Shown: positions 1 through 8,644, counted from the stretch's first letter. The stretch is 57,848 bases of DNA from Clostridia bacterium (GCA_012840125.1 DULZ01000101.1:1-57848); one strand, 5' to 3'. Program-made: numbers and translations. The notes: generated by a model from the letters alone, not told the origin.

Positions 1-126
1 GCCAGGGCCTCAGAAGTTTAACTGCACATTATCATCAAATTCGTCAAGCTTGGTGAACCGCCGTATACCGAACGGTACGTACGGTGGTGTGAGAGGACGG
101 GGGTTAATCGCCCCCTCCTACTCGAT
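1..126 (+). mobile_element. Group II intron, 3' end (domains V and VI), partial
   Basis: The segment folds like the 3' end of a bacterial group II intron. A domain V hairpin at about 53-92 pairs ACCGCCGTA with TACGGTGGT around an ACC-GAAC-GGT tip. A domain VI hairpin follows at about 93-124, with a G-rich arm, a TTAATC loop, a C-rich arm and an unpaired A near CTACTC as the likely branch point. The intron most probably ends at CTCGAT, position 126. The body and reverse transcriptase gene would lie upstream, outside the window. Orientation is plus. Recognition is from memory of the domain V/VI pattern; the exact 3' splice site is inferred. Confidence 0.8.
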
Positions 127-256
127 TGATGCGGGGGAAAAGAAGCGGCTGTCGGTATGCCACCACCGGGCCAGGCCCAGGGCAGCGGTGTTTCCGCAGC
201 CGGAGGAATAGACGAAAACCGCCCGCCTACTGCCGGGAAAAAGGCTTTGGAAGACT

Positions 257-505
257 TTAGATTGATTGCCTGGTCAGGGAGGAGTAATTCATCATCCAGT
301 AAATAAACATGCCTAAAATGGGCAAAGAAAAGGTGATACCCAGCCACAAAAACGGCGATATGCCCAAGGCGGGGCGGGACAATGACTTGGCATCCCGGTA
401 GACGATGATGGTCAAGGAAATGTGGGTGGCCACCAATAACAGCAGCCAGGCGAACCGCAGCCAGAAGAGTAGAGGCATGATGGACATGGAATGAACATAC
501 ACCAT
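257..505 (-). CDS. Small two-helix membrane protein, unknown function
   Basis: An 82-residue hydrophobic protein with two predicted membrane segments (about residues 8-33 and 46-71) joined by a short basic loop, YRDAKSLSRPALG. No family was recognised; the layout resembles small PLDc_N-like or YhdT-like inner-membrane proteins, but that is only a resemblance. The start ATG at 505 has a good ribosome site (GGAGGGG) about 5 bases upstream, and a sigma-A promoter lies further up, so it is probably a real, independently transcribed gene. It lies downstream of splB on the same strand, with 169 bases between. Confidence 0.6.
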   Translation of the reverse strand: MVYVHSMSIMPLLFWLRFAWLLLLVATHISLTIIVYRDAKSLSRPALGISPFLWLGITFSLPILGMFIYWMMNYSSLTRQSI

Positions 506-561
506 AAGCTCCCCTCCGTCAAAAGGTATTGGGATGAGATACCAGTTACGGTATTTTTTTC

Positions 562-590
562 AGTATACCAGGGGACCGTTGTAAGGGCAA
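562..590 (-). promoter_or_regulatory. Sigma-A promoter for the small membrane protein
   Basis: On the minus strand TTGCCC (590-585) and TATACT (567-562) are separated by exactly 17 bases. It lies about 57 bases upstream of the start at 505. Confidence 0.6.
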
Positions 591-674
591 CCGGGGAGTT
601 TCTCCCCCTATAGCAAAGGAGCACTGGGTTAACAAGCCGGGCAGCCGGGGGCTGCTTTCTACAGGCGGATGTGG

Positions 675-1694
675 TTATACCAAGTAGGCAATTTTCGCCC
701 GGGGGAAATGGTGCTCTATTTCCCGGTGGAAAAAGGACTTGATTTCCTCCATGACTGCCGGCGGGTAGACATACTTGCCGTAACCGAACTGGCCGAACTT
801 GAATTTCCGGTTCTCCTCCTCCAGGGGTAAGGTGGTATCCGGGAACACTTCCAAAATCCGTTTCTTGGCCGCTGCCGTGAAGCGGTGGGAGATGAGTTCG
901 AAGGTCAGTGCCCCTGGCGCTGCCGGCCCCAGCTCTTCTTTTAACACCCGGAGCAGGTGGGCGTAGTCTTCTTGCCAGCGGTGGTAATGAAAAATGGGTG
1001 CAATCAGGAAGCCCAAAGGGTAGCCTGCCCGGGCCACCTGCCCGGCGGCCCGGATCCGGGCCGGGAGGTTGGGCGTGCCTTGTTCGTAGGATTTGATGAT
1101 ATAATCCGTGTTGATGCTGAAACGGATTTCCGTATGCCCCCGGTGATCCAGGTCCAGCAGGGTATCCAAATCCGTAAACTTGGTAACGAAGCGAAACCGT
1201 CCCAAAGGCTCGCGGCTGAAAAACAGGATGGTTTTGGCCAGGGAGCCGGTGTAGGGTTCCACGGGCACCGGATCGGAAGTGGCGGATCCCTCAAACACGG
1301 TGATGTCCGGGGTTCTCTGCCGGATATATTCCTTGGCCCGGGCCAGGATTTCATCCAGGTTGACATAAACCCGGACATAAGGTTTCTTGCCGAGAGTGGT
1401 GTTTAGATAGCAGTACTGGCACCGGCCGGTGCAGCTGGTGCTGAGGGGCAGCTGGTAGTGGGCGGAAGGTTTACAAGTGGCGAAGTCCAGGGTCCGCCGC
1501 ACCCCCACCACCAGGGTGCTTTTCGCTGCCAGGTAGGCTTCCCGGGGTGCCTTGCCGGGGATGCCGGTGACCCGGTTGTGGCTCTTGATCATGAAAATAG
1601 GAGTGCTTTGGTCTTTAAACCGCTCGTAGAGCTGCCGGCCTAAAGGATACTCCAGGGCTTCCGGTTCGAAATAGACTCTCTTGGGTTGAAACAA
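675..1694 (-). CDS. splB: Spore photoproduct lyase
   Basis: Radical SAM enzyme that directly reverses spore photoproduct (5-thyminyl-5,6-dihydrothymine) in DNA during germination. At 339 residues it is close to the 342 of the Bacillus enzyme. The [4Fe-4S]/SAM motif CTGRCQYC places Cys88, Cys92 and Cys95, followed by the family block TLGKKPYVRVYVNLDEI. The start is TTG at 1694, preceded by AAGGAGGG. At the position where family members carry a hydrogen-donating Cys (Cys141 in Bacillus), this protein reads FEGSATSD, with Ala138; see findings. A CATACTA box on the minus strand (1733-1727) matches the sigma-G -10 consensus, but no good -35 is visible. Divergent from the UbiA gene. Confidence 0.93.
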   Translation of the reverse strand: MFQPKRVYFEPEALEYPLGRQLYERFKDQSTPIFMIKSHNRVTGIPGKAPREAYLAAKSTLVVGVRRTLDFATCKPSAHYQLPLSTSCTGRCQYCYLNTTLGKKPYVRVYVNLDEILARAKEYIRQRTPDITVFEGSATSDPVPVEPYTGSLAKTILFFSREPLGRFRFVTKFTDLDTLLDLDHRGHTEIRFSINTDYIIKSYEQGTPNLPARIRAAGQVARAGYPLGFLIAPIFHYHRWQEDYAHLLRVLKEELGPAAPGALTFELISHRFTAAAKKRILEVFPDTTLPLEEENRKFKFGQFGYGKYVYPPAVMEEIKSFFHREIEHHFPRAKIAYLV

Positions 1695-1744
1695 GGGCTA
1701 CCCTCCTTGATGTTAACCTGTAATGCTAGTATGTCCCTCTTGAG

Positions 1745-1764
1745 CCGGCAAAATATTTTGCCGG
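1745..1764. promoter_or_regulatory. Perfect 20-bp palindrome between splB and the UbiA gene
   Basis: CCGGCAAAATATTTTGCCGG equals its own reverse complement. It sits 12 bases upstream of the possible sigma-G -10 of splB and 15 bases upstream of the -35 of the UbiA gene, so a dimeric regulator could serve both. It has no T-tract, which argues against a terminator. Confidence 0.45.
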
Positions 1765-1779
1765 GGCGGCAGGAATCTT

Positions 1780-1807
1780 TTTGCAGGAGCCGAATTGACC
1801 ATATTAT
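1780..1807 (+). promoter_or_regulatory. Sigma-A promoter for the UbiA prenyltransferase gene
   Basis: TTTGCA (1780-1785) and TATTAT (1802-1807) are separated by 16 bases, about 36 bases upstream of the start at 1844. Confidence 0.5.
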
Positions 1808-1843
1808 GAAACATGATTCATTTCTTAGTGAGGAGGGTTGCCC

Positions 1844-2731
1844 ATGGTGAAGACCTGGTTTCTGGCAGGACGTCCCTGGTCTTTGACGGCTACTTTTGTC
1901 CCGGTAACCCTGGGAGCCATCTTGGCCTGGGACCAAGGCTATTTTCATCCTTTTCTCTTCCTCTTGTCCCTGCTGGGGGGAGCGGCCATCCAGTTAGGGA
2001 CCAATTACACCAATACCTACGGGGATTACATGTCCGGCGTGGATACCCTGGAGTCCAACCGCACCTCTCCCCAATTGGTGCTGGGCATGCTCAAACCGTC
2101 CCACATGCTGTGGGTGGGGATAGGTTGTTTTGCGGCGGCCGCCTTGATCGGCGTGTACCTGGTGGCCTTACGCAGCTGGCCCCTGCTGCTGGTGGGTGTG
2201 CTGGGCATTTTAGGCGGGTATTTCTACACCCTGGGCATTGCTTACAAGTACAGGGGCTTGGGGACCGTCCTGGTGTTCTTCTTAATGGGCCCCATGATGG
2301 CCTGGGGTGGGTATTACGTGCAAACCGGGACCAATGACTGGCTGCCGGTATGGGCTTCCCTGCCCGTGGGTTTTTTGATTTCGGGTTTGCTGCATGCCAA
2401 CGACTTCCGCGACATCCGGCATGATGCCGCCGCGGGAATCGTGACCCTTGGGACCATCCTCGGCCATGACCGGAGCCTGTCCTTTTATTATTTCCTGGTG
2501 ATTGCCGCTTACGCTTGCCTGGTGGCGCTGGTGGTCACCGGGGTGCTGCCCGTCGTCGCTTTGCTGCCCCTGCTGGCCCTGCCCAGGGTGTGGCAGCAGC
2601 TGCGGGATGCCCGGGAAGGATGGGCCGGGGATGGGGAAAAATTGGCCTGGTTGGAAAAGAATCATGCCCAGCTGCATTTTCAATTCGGGCTGCTCCTAGT
2701 GAGCGGGCTGCTGATCGACATCGTATTGTAG
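1844..2731 (+). CDS. menA: UbiA-family prenyltransferase, probably 1,4-dihydroxy-2-naphthoate polyprenyltransferase
   Basis: Integral membrane prenyltransferase that would attach a polyprenyl chain to dihydroxynaphthoate in menaquinone synthesis. About 295 residues with eight or nine hydrophobic segments. The first Asp-rich motif is in the stretch NYTNTYGDYMSGVD and the second is NDFRDIRHD; both are the Mg-diphosphate sites of UbiA enzymes. ATG at 1844 was chosen because AGGAGGG (1831-1837) ends 6 bases before it; a TTG at 1838 abuts the ribosome site. No other men genes are in the window, so MenA rather than another UbiA member is a judgement from similarity. The CPBP gene follows 10 bases later and is probably co-transcribed. 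Confidence 0.8.
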   Translation: MVKTWFLAGRPWSLTATFVPVTLGAILAWDQGYFHPFLFLLSLLGGAAIQLGTNYTNTYGDYMSGVDTLESNRTSPQLVLGMLKPSHMLWVGIGCFAAAALIGVYLVALRSWPLLLVGVLGILGGYFYTLGIAYKYRGLGTVLVFFLMGPMMAWGGYYVQTGTNDWLPVWASLPVGFLISGLLHANDFRDIRHDAAAGIVTLGTILGHDRSLSFYYFLVIAAYACLVALVVTGVLPVVALLPLLALPRVWQQLRDAREGWAGDGEKLAWLEKNHAQLHFQFGLLLVSGLLIDIVL

Positions 2732-2741
2732 GAGGTATGCC

Positions 2742-3368
2742 ATGGTATCCCGTCAAGTTTCCACGGCCCAGGTGCTGTCGGCCCTGGTCCTGGCGGCTGT
2801 TTTCTGGTATTTGATTTTCAGCGTCCAGCTTTTTAATTTCTGGTTATCCATGGCCGTGGCCGCCCCGGTCCTGGCCGGTTTGTCCGTGTTCTTTCAGGGA
2901 CTGCCGGTGAACCGCCGGGATTTTCACCGGCAGTCCCTGTTGACGGGAGCGGCGGCCGCGGTCCTTCTCTACCTGCTTTTCTGGTTAGGTTACACCATCT
3001 CCCAGTGGCTGTTTTCCTTTGCTCAAGGCCAGGTCCATGCCATTTACCAGATCCGCACCCAGGGTGAAATGCTGGTGATGGCTTTGATCTTGCTGTTCAT
3101 CACCAGCCCGGCGGAGGAAATCTTCTGGCGCGGGTTCATCCAGAAATGGGCCATGGACAGGTTCGGTGACTTGCCGGGCTGGCTGGTGGGTTCCCTGGTC
3201 TATGCCGGGGTCCATCTTTCCTCCGGCAATTTCATGCTGGTCATGGCGGCCCTGGTGGCCGGCCTTTTCTGGGGCTGGTTATACCGGCGGGAGCGGAATT
3301 TGGCTCCCTGCATCATTTCCCACTGCCTGTGGACGGTGGGCATCTTTCTCTTATTCCCGGTAATGTAA
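2742..3368 (+). CDS. CPBP-family (CAAX/Abi) intramembrane metalloprotease
   Basis: A 208-residue polytopic membrane protein with the CPBP signature: EEIFWRGF gives the Glu-Glu and Arg of motif 1, His in YAGVHLSS is motif 2, and ISHCLWTVG near the C-terminus is motif 3. The Glu and His residues should bind a catalytic zinc inside the membrane. Substrates of bacterial members are mostly unknown; some process peptides or bacteriocins. The gene lies 10 bases after the UbiA prenyltransferase, with GGAGG at its ribosome site, and both probably share one transcript that ends at 3471. Confidence 0.8.
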   Translation: MVSRQVSTAQVLSALVLAAVFWYLIFSVQLFNFWLSMAVAAPVLAGLSVFFQGLPVNRRDFHRQSLLTGAAAAVLLYLLFWLGYTISQWLFSFAQGQVHAIYQIRTQGEMLVMALILLFITSPAEEIFWRGFIQKWAMDRFGDLPGWLVGSLVYAGVHLSSGNFMLVMAALVAGLFWGWLYRRERNLAPCIISHCLWTVGIFLLFPVM

Positions 3369-3376
3369 AAGGAATG

Positions 3377-3402
3377 AAAAAGGGCACCACTATGCTGGTG
3401 CC
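3377..3402 (-). terminator. Rho-independent terminator of the purine operon
   Basis: On the minus strand GGCACC and GGTGCCC form a hairpin followed by TTTTT (3381-3377). It lies 107 bases beyond the purD stop, on the far side of the opposing terminator. Confidence 0.65.
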
Positions 3403-3443
3403 TTCAGACTGTAGGCCAAAGGAACAATTTCTCAGCAAGCTGC

Positions 3444-3471
3444 GGGCACCAATGGGCCGGTGCCCTTTTTT
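3444..3471 (+). terminator. Rho-independent terminator of the menA-CPBP transcript
   Basis: GGGCACC (3444-3450) pairs with GGTGCCC (3459-3465) and is followed by six T residues. The stem nearly duplicates the opposing minus-strand terminator at 3377-3402. Confidence 0.75.
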
Positions 3472-3508
3472 GGTAATGAAGTATAGGATGAAGCACGGTT
3501 CCTGTGAC

Positions 3509-4774
3509 CTACTGCCGGGCGAAGGCCCGCCAGGCGATGTCCCGCCGGTAGTGGCAATGGGCAAACCGGATGGATGCCGCACCGGCATAGGCTTGGGCCA
3601 CCGCTTCCCGCAGGGTGGGCCCCAGGGCGGTGACGCCTAAAACCCGCCCCCCGGCGGTGACAATCCGGTTTTCCCGGAAGGCGGTGCCGGCGTGAAAAGC
3701 CAGGACTCCCTCCGGCAGATCCGCCAGGCCGGAAATGGCATAGCCGGTTTCGTAGGGGCCCGGATAGCCGCCGGAGGCCAGCACCACACAGGCGGCGGCT
3801 TCTTCCGCCCAGGTGACATCCAGGTCAGATAAGGTGCCGTCTATGACCGCTTCCATGACTTCCACCAGGTCCGTCCTCAAGCGAGGCAACACCACCTGGC
3901 ATTCCGGGTCGCCGAAGCGGGCGTTGAATTCCAACACCTTCGGCCCCTCCGCCGTCAAAATCAAACCGGCGTAGAGGACTCCCCGGTAGGGAATTCCTTC
4001 CCGGGCCAGGGCCGTCACCGTGGGCGCCAGGATTTTTTCATAAATTTCTTGCTGCAGCTCCGGGGTTTCCAATCCGGTGGGGCTGTAGGCCCCCATGCCG
4101 CCGGTGTTCGGTCCCCGATCTCCCTCGTAGACCCGTTTATGGTCCTGGGCCCAGACCATGGGTTTCACCGTTTTCCCGTCGGTAAAGGCCATGACGGTGA
4201 TTTCCTCGCCCTGTAGGAATTCTTCCACCACCAGGACGGAGGAGGCTTCCCGGTGCTCCGCCGTCAACGTGTCCACCGCCAGGAGGGCTTCACGGGGACC
4301 GGCGGCCACGATGACGCCTTTGCCTGCGGCCAAGCCGTCGGCTTTGACGGCGCAGGGGCTGTCCAACTGCTCAATGTAAGCTTTGGCGTCTTGGGGGTTG
4401 TGAAAAGTCTGAAAACGGCCCGTGGGGATGCCGTACTTAGCCATGAGCTCCTTGGCGAAGGCTTTGCTGCTTTCCAGCCGGGCGGCGGCTTGGTTAGGCC
4501 CGAAAATACGCAAGCCGGCTGCTTGGAAAACATCTACGATGCCGGCGGCCAGGGGAGCCTCCGGTCCCACCACCGTTAAGTCGATCTTTTGGGCAAGGGC
4601 AAAATCCCGCAAGGCCGTCAAGTCCGTCGCCGGGATGGGGACGCACTCCGCCTGGGAGCTCATGCCGGCATTGCCAGGAGCGCAGTAGATTTTGGTCACC
4701 CGGGGACTTTGGGACAGTTTCCACGCCAGGGCGTGCTCCCGCCCACCGGAGCCTACCACCAGTACTTTCAACAC
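3509..4774 (-). CDS. purD: Phosphoribosylamine-glycine ligase (GAR synthetase)
   Basis: Cytosolic ATP-grasp enzyme joining glycine to phosphoribosylamine, step 2 of IMP synthesis. 421 residues, normal for PurD. The N-terminus VLVVGSGGREHALAWKL is the family nucleotide-binding start; the ATP-grasp core includes KADGLAAGKGV and the metal-binding end EFNARFGDPECQ. It is the last gene of the operon. Its ATG overlaps the purN stop by 7 bases, which suggests translational coupling. In Bacillus purH lies just before purD; here purN joins purD directly. Confidence 0.97.
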   Translation of the reverse strand: MLKVLVVGSGGREHALAWKLSQSPRVTKIYCAPGNAGMSSQAECVPIPATDLTALRDFALAQKIDLTVVGPEAPLAAGIVDVFQAAGLRIFGPNQAAARLESSKAFAKELMAKYGIPTGRFQTFHNPQDAKAYIEQLDSPCAVKADGLAAGKGVIVAAGPREALLAVDTLTAEHREASSVLVVEEFLQGEEITVMAFTDGKTVKPMVWAQDHKRVYEGDRGPNTGGMGAYSPTGLETPELQQEIYEKILAPTVTALAREGIPYRGVLYAGLILTAEGPKVLEFNARFGDPECQVVLPRLRTDLVEVMEAVIDGTLSDLDVTWAEEAAACVVLASGGYPGPYETGYAISGLADLPEGVLAFHAGTAFRENRIVTAGGRVLGVTALGPTLREAVAQAYAGAASIRFAHCHYRRDIAWRAFARQ

Positions 4775-5394
4775 CCATCACTCTCCTTAATCAACACTCT
4801 GCGTCCCTGCAGCACCACCCGGCCTTCCGCCAGCCACCGCACCACCTGGGGATAAAGCCGGTGTTCTTCCTGCAGGATCTTGGCCGCCAAGTCGTCGGCG
4901 GTATCTTCCGGGTTCACGGCCACCACCCGCTGGGCGATGATGGGGCCCGTGTCCATGCCTTCATCGACGAAGTGCACGGTACAGCCGGTGTATTTCACCC
5001 CGTATTTCCACGCCTGCTCCTGGGCATTGAGGCCGGGAAAGCTGGGGAGCAGGGAAGGGTGGATATTGATCACCCGCTGGGGGTAAGCTTGCAGCACCAC
5101 GGGAGACAGGAGGCGCATGTACCCGGCCAGCACCACCAGCTCCACCCGGTGGGCCTGCAGTGTCTCCACCAGGGCCCGGTCGAAACCCTCCCTGGTGGCA
5201 TAACCGGCGGGTTCAATGACCCGCGTGGGGATGCCGTGGCGCGAGGCTCGTTCTAATGCTTTAGCCTGGGGATTGTCGGAAACGACTAGTACAATTTCCC
5301 CGCCCAACCGGTCGGCGTTTTGCGCTTCAATCAGAGCCTGCAAATTGGTCCCTCGCCCGGAAGCCAGAACCGCAATTCTCAACAGGGGGCGCAT
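4768..5394 (-). CDS. purN: Phosphoribosylglycinamide formyltransferase (GAR transformylase)
   Basis: Transfers a formyl group from 10-formyltetrahydrofolate to GAR, step 3 of purine synthesis. 208 residues, typical for PurN. The start motif IAVLASGRGTNLQALIEA binds the phosphoribosyl group; INIHPSLLPSFPG and the later DTGPIIAQ carry the catalytic Asn-His-Asp region. The ATG at 5394 has AAGGAGG upstream. The 62-base gap to purM holds this ribosome site and no other feature. Confidence 0.96.
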   Translation of the reverse strand: MRPLLRIAVLASGRGTNLQALIEAQNADRLGGEIVLVVSDNPQAKALERASRHGIPTRVIEPAGYATREGFDRALVETLQAHRVELVVLAGYMRLLSPVVLQAYPQRVINIHPSLLPSFPGLNAQEQAWKYGVKYTGCTVHFVDEGMDTGPIIAQRVVAVNPEDTADDLAAKILQEEHRLYPQVVRWLAEGRVVLQGRRVLIKESDGC

Positions 5395-5456
5395 GGTATT
5401 CCTCCTTTGTTTCCGCCGGTTAGAAGTACCGTGTTACCGGATCTTGCCTGCCTGTT

Positions 5457-6506
5457 TCAAGCTAAAGGGGGGTCAAATCTGGTTACCCCGCTGCCGGGGA
5501 TGATGGAACCGATGGTATAAGCGGGAAGACCTTGGCTCGCCAATTCTTCCTTGACCGCTGTTTCTTCCCGGGGATCCACGATCAATACAAAACCGATGCC
5601 CATATTGAAGGTACGGTACATTTCCGAAGGCGCTACCGGGCCCTGCCGGGCGATTAACTCGAAAACCGGCGGCACCGGCCAGCTGCCTACCTGCACCAGG
5701 GCATCGAATTGGACGGGAAATGCCCTGGGCAAGTTTTCCACCAAGCCGCCTCCCGTGATATGGGCCATTCCCTTGACTTGGTATTTCTCCAGTAAAGGCA
5801 GTACGTATGGCACGTAGATCCTGGTGGGGGTGAGCAGTTCCTTTTTCAGCGCCGCCGGGTCCCCGGCGGCACCGGGCCGTGCTCGTTCCCGGTCAAAAAG
5901 CACTTTCCTGGCCAGGGAAAAGCCGTTGGAGTGGAGCCCGCTGGACGCCAGGCCGATGAGTTTGTCACCGGCGGTGACCCGGGAGCCGTCAATGATCTTC
6001 TCCCGCTCCACCACACCCACGGCAAAGCCGGCCAGGTCATAGTGGTCCGGTGGGTAGAAACCGGGCATTTCCGCCGTTTCACCCCCAATTAAGGCACAGC
6101 CTGCTTGCCGGCATCCTTCCGCTATGCCCTTCACCACGGCTGCCGCTTGTTCCGGCACTAGACGGCCGGTGGCCAGGTAATCCAGGAAGAATAAAGGCTC
6201 GGCTCCTTGTACTAAAATGTCATTAACACACATTGCCACCAGGTCAATGCCGACGGTGTGATGTTCATCCAGGTCAAAGGCCAGCTGCAGTTTGGTGCCT
6301 ACCCCGTCGGTGGAGGCTACCAGCACCGGTTCCCGGTAGCGGCTGGGGTCTAAAGCGAACAACCCGCCGAAACCGCCGATGCCGGACAATACTTCCGGCC
6401 GGGTGGCGGTACGGGCATGTTCCTTGATCAATTCCACCGTCCTATTTCCCGCGTCGATATCCACCCCGGCCTCCCGGTAGCTGATCGCCTTGGTCCGTTC
6501 AGACAA
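5457..6506 (-). CDS. purM: Phosphoribosylformylglycinamidine cyclo-ligase (AIR synthetase)
   Basis: ATP-dependent ring closure of FGAM to aminoimidazole ribotide, step 5. 349 residues, standard for PurM. Recognised by [13 protein letters not shown] at the N-terminus, [25 protein letters not shown], and [13 protein letters not shown] in the C-terminal half. It lies 22 bases after purF on the same strand, so it belongs to the operon. Confidence 0.97.
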   Translation of the reverse strand: MSERTKAISYREAGVDIDAGNRTVELIKEHARTATRPEVLSGIGGFGGLFALDPSRYREPVLVASTDGVGTKLQLAFDLDEHHTVGIDLVAMCVNDILVQGAEPLFFLDYLATGRLVPEQAAAVVKGIAEGCRQAGCALIGGETAEMPGFYPPDHYDLAGFAVGVVEREKIIDGSRVTAGDKLIGLASSGLHSNGFSLARKVLFDRERARPGAAGDPAALKKELLTPTRIYVPYVLPLLEKYQVKGMAHITGGGLVENLPRAFPVQFDALVQVGSWPVPPVFELIARQGPVAPSEMYRTFNMGIGFVLIVDPREETAVKEELASQGLPAYTIGSIIPGSGVTRFDPPLA

Positions 6507-6528
6507 GGGAATTCCTCCTTCCTAAGAC

Positions 6529-7908
6529 TTAGTAGCTTTCCTGGCCGCCGGGCTTGCCCGCTATGTAATTGGCGTCGAAACAAGCGGTACAGAACCGGTC
6601 CTTGGGGCCTTGGAAAGAGTTGAGCAGCCCGGCCAGGCTGAGGTAATGGAGACCGTCGGCTCCGATATACCGGCGCGTGCCTTCAAGGTCGCCCTTTGCG
6701 GCGATTAATTCTTCCCGCTGGGAAGTGTCGACGCCGTAGTAACAAGGATACAGGACCGGTGGGGAGGTAATGAGCAGGTGGACTTCGCCCACCTCTACCC
6801 GGCGCAGCAGTTCAATGATTTTCTTGCTGGTGGTGCCCCGCACCAGGGAATCGTCCACCAGGATGATTTTCCGGCCTTGCACGATTTCCCGGATGGGATT
6901 GAGTTTCAAGCGGACGGCCACGTCCCTCATCTTCTGGGAGGGCCGGATAAAGGTGCGGCCGATGTACCGGTTCTTCATGAGCCCCTCGCAGAAGGGGAGC
7001 CCGGTGGCTTCGCTGTAGCCGGCGGCCGCGGCCGTGCCGGAATCGGGGATAGGGATCACCAGGTCCGCGTCCGGACGAACCTCTTTAGCCAGCTGCCGGC
7101 CCATTTCCCGGCGCACGATATTGACGGTTTCCCCGTCAATGATGCTGTCCGGCCTGGCGAAGTAGATGTATTCAAAGATGCAAACGGCGCGGCGCACCGG
7201 TACCATCGTCTGGTAGGAAGTGAGCCCGTTTTCATCAATGACCAGGATTTCCCCTGGTTCCAGGTCCCGGATAAAGGTAGCTCCTACAATATCCAACGCA
7301 CAGGATTCCGAGGCCAGCACATAACCGTTCTCCAGTTTCCCCAGGCACAAAGGCCGGATGCCGTTGGGGTCCCGGACGCCGATGAGCTGTTTTTCGTTCA
7401 TCACCACTAAGGCATAAGCCCCTTTGACGTCGATCATGCACTTCATCAAGGCTTCCGGCAGGGGATTCTGCCCGTAACGGGCAATGAGATTGACGAACAG
7501 CTCCGCTTCCGCATTAGACTGGAAAACGGATCCGTTAAAGGCTAAACGGTGATGGAGTTCGGCCCCGTTGACCAGCTTGCCGTTTAAGGCCAGGGCCACT
7601 GAGCCCCGCAAGTAATTGAAAGACAGGGGCTGGGCACCGGATAGGGAAGTGGCCCCGGTGCCGTAGAGGACATGCCCGACGGCGATATGTCCCTTGAGCT
7701 TCTGCAAGGTTTCTTCCGGGAATACTTCCGCTACCAATCCCTTGTTTTTGTACACCTGAATTCCTGTCCCGTCGGACACGGCGATGCCGGCACATTCCTG
7801 GCCCCGGTGCTGCAAGGCGTAGAGGCCGTAATAGGTTAGCATGGCTGCGTCCAGGCCCGGGGCAAAAATGCCGAAAACGCCGCACGCTTCACGGAATTGG
7901 CCGGTCAT
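6529..7908 (-). CDS. purF: Amidophosphoribosyltransferase
   Basis: First committed step of purine synthesis: PRPP plus glutamine to phosphoribosylamine. 459 residues. The N-terminal nucleophile Cys9 in REACGVFG would be exposed after loss of an 8-residue propeptide, as in Bacillus. The PRPP loop is VDDSLVRGTTSKKI. Cys residues at the four Bacillus [4Fe-4S] ligand places appear present (AVCIFEY, LYPCYYG, and FCTACFDAN near the C-terminus), so this is the iron-sulfur, oxygen-sensitive type. The ATG follows the purC stop with no gap (TAAATG). Confidence 0.97.
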   Translation of the reverse strand: MTGQFREACGVFGIFAPGLDAAMLTYYGLYALQHRGQECAGIAVSDGTGIQVYKNKGLVAEVFPEETLQKLKGHIAVGHVLYGTGATSLSGAQPLSFNYLRGSVALALNGKLVNGAELHHRLAFNGSVFQSNAEAELFVNLIARYGQNPLPEALMKCMIDVKGAYALVVMNEKQLIGVRDPNGIRPLCLGKLENGYVLASESCALDIVGATFIRDLEPGEILVIDENGLTSYQTMVPVRRAVCIFEYIYFARPDSIIDGETVNIVRREMGRQLAKEVRPDADLVIPIPDSGTAAAAGYSEATGLPFCEGLMKNRYIGRTFIRPSQKMRDVAVRLKLNPIREIVQGRKIILVDDSLVRGTTSKKIIELLRRVEVGEVHLLITSPPVLYPCYYGVDTSQREELIAAKGDLEGTRRYIGADGLHYLSLAGLLNSFQGPKDRFCTACFDANYIAGKPGGQESY

Positions 7909-8622
7909 TTAGGCGCCTCCTTTTAACCGGTGGAACACTTGCACATAGGCGTCTTCTACCTGTCCCAGGTCGTGGCGGAAGCGGTCTTTGTCCAGTTTTT
8001 CCATGGTGTCTTTGTCCCAAAGCCGGCAAGTATCCGGGGAGATCTCATCCCCCAGTATCACCCGGTCCCCGTGGCGGCCGAATTCCAGTTTAAAATCCAC
8101 CAGGATAAGATTGGCGGCCAGGAACCGCTGCTGCAGCAGCTCGTTGATCCGGTAGGACTGGGCTTTGATAAGAGCCACTTCTTCCGGTGCGGCCAGTTCC
8201 AGCACGGCGATGTGGTCTTCATTGATCATGGGATCTCCTAAAGCATCGGATTTATAGCAGAATTCCAACACAGGGTGTTTCAAAGGTGTTCCTTCCGGGA
8301 TGCCCAGCCGCTTGGACAAGCTGCCGGCGGCAATATTGCGGACGATCACTTCAATGGGGATGATCTCCAGCCGGTGGACCAGCATCTCCCGTTCCCCCGC
8401 CAGCTGCAGGAAATGGTTGTCAATTCCGTTGTCTTTCAAGTAGCTGAAAAGCAGGGCGGAAATCTGGTTGTTGTAATAGCCCTTGTCTTGAATGGTACCT
8501 TTTTTCAAATTATTAAAAGCGGTGGCGTCGTCTTTATATTCCACCCAGTAAACCGCCGGATCGTCCGTTTGATAAATCTTTTTCGCCTTGCCTTCATAGA
8601 GCTGATCTAGTTTCGTGACCAA
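7909..8622 (-). CDS. purC: SAICAR synthetase (phosphoribosylaminoimidazole-succinocarboxamide synthase)
   Basis: Joins aspartate to CAIR using ATP, step 7. 237 residues, the usual short bacterial form. Recognised by LYEGKAKKIYQTDDP at the start, VRNIAAGSLSKRLG in the middle and LVDFKLEFGR later. The start is TTG at 8622 behind GGGGGAGG; no better start is available. It lies between purB (22-base gap) and purF (no gap). Confidence 0.97.
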   Translation of the reverse strand: MVTKLDQLYEGKAKKIYQTDDPAVYWVEYKDDATAFNNLKKGTIQDKGYYNNQISALLFSYLKDNGIDNHFLQLAGEREMLVHRLEIIPIEVIVRNIAAGSLSKRLGIPEGTPLKHPVLEFCYKSDALGDPMINEDHIAVLELAAPEEVALIKAQSYRINELLQQRFLAANLILVDFKLEFGRHGDRVILGDEISPDTCRLWDKDTMEKLDKDRFRHDLGQVEDAYVQVFHRLKGGA

Positions 8623-8644
8623 TGGTACCTCCCCCTTGTATCCA

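Noticed and set aside
18-347. Minus-strand 109-residue open frame
   Set aside because: It is antisense to the group II intron end and overlaps the better-supported small membrane gene in another frame.
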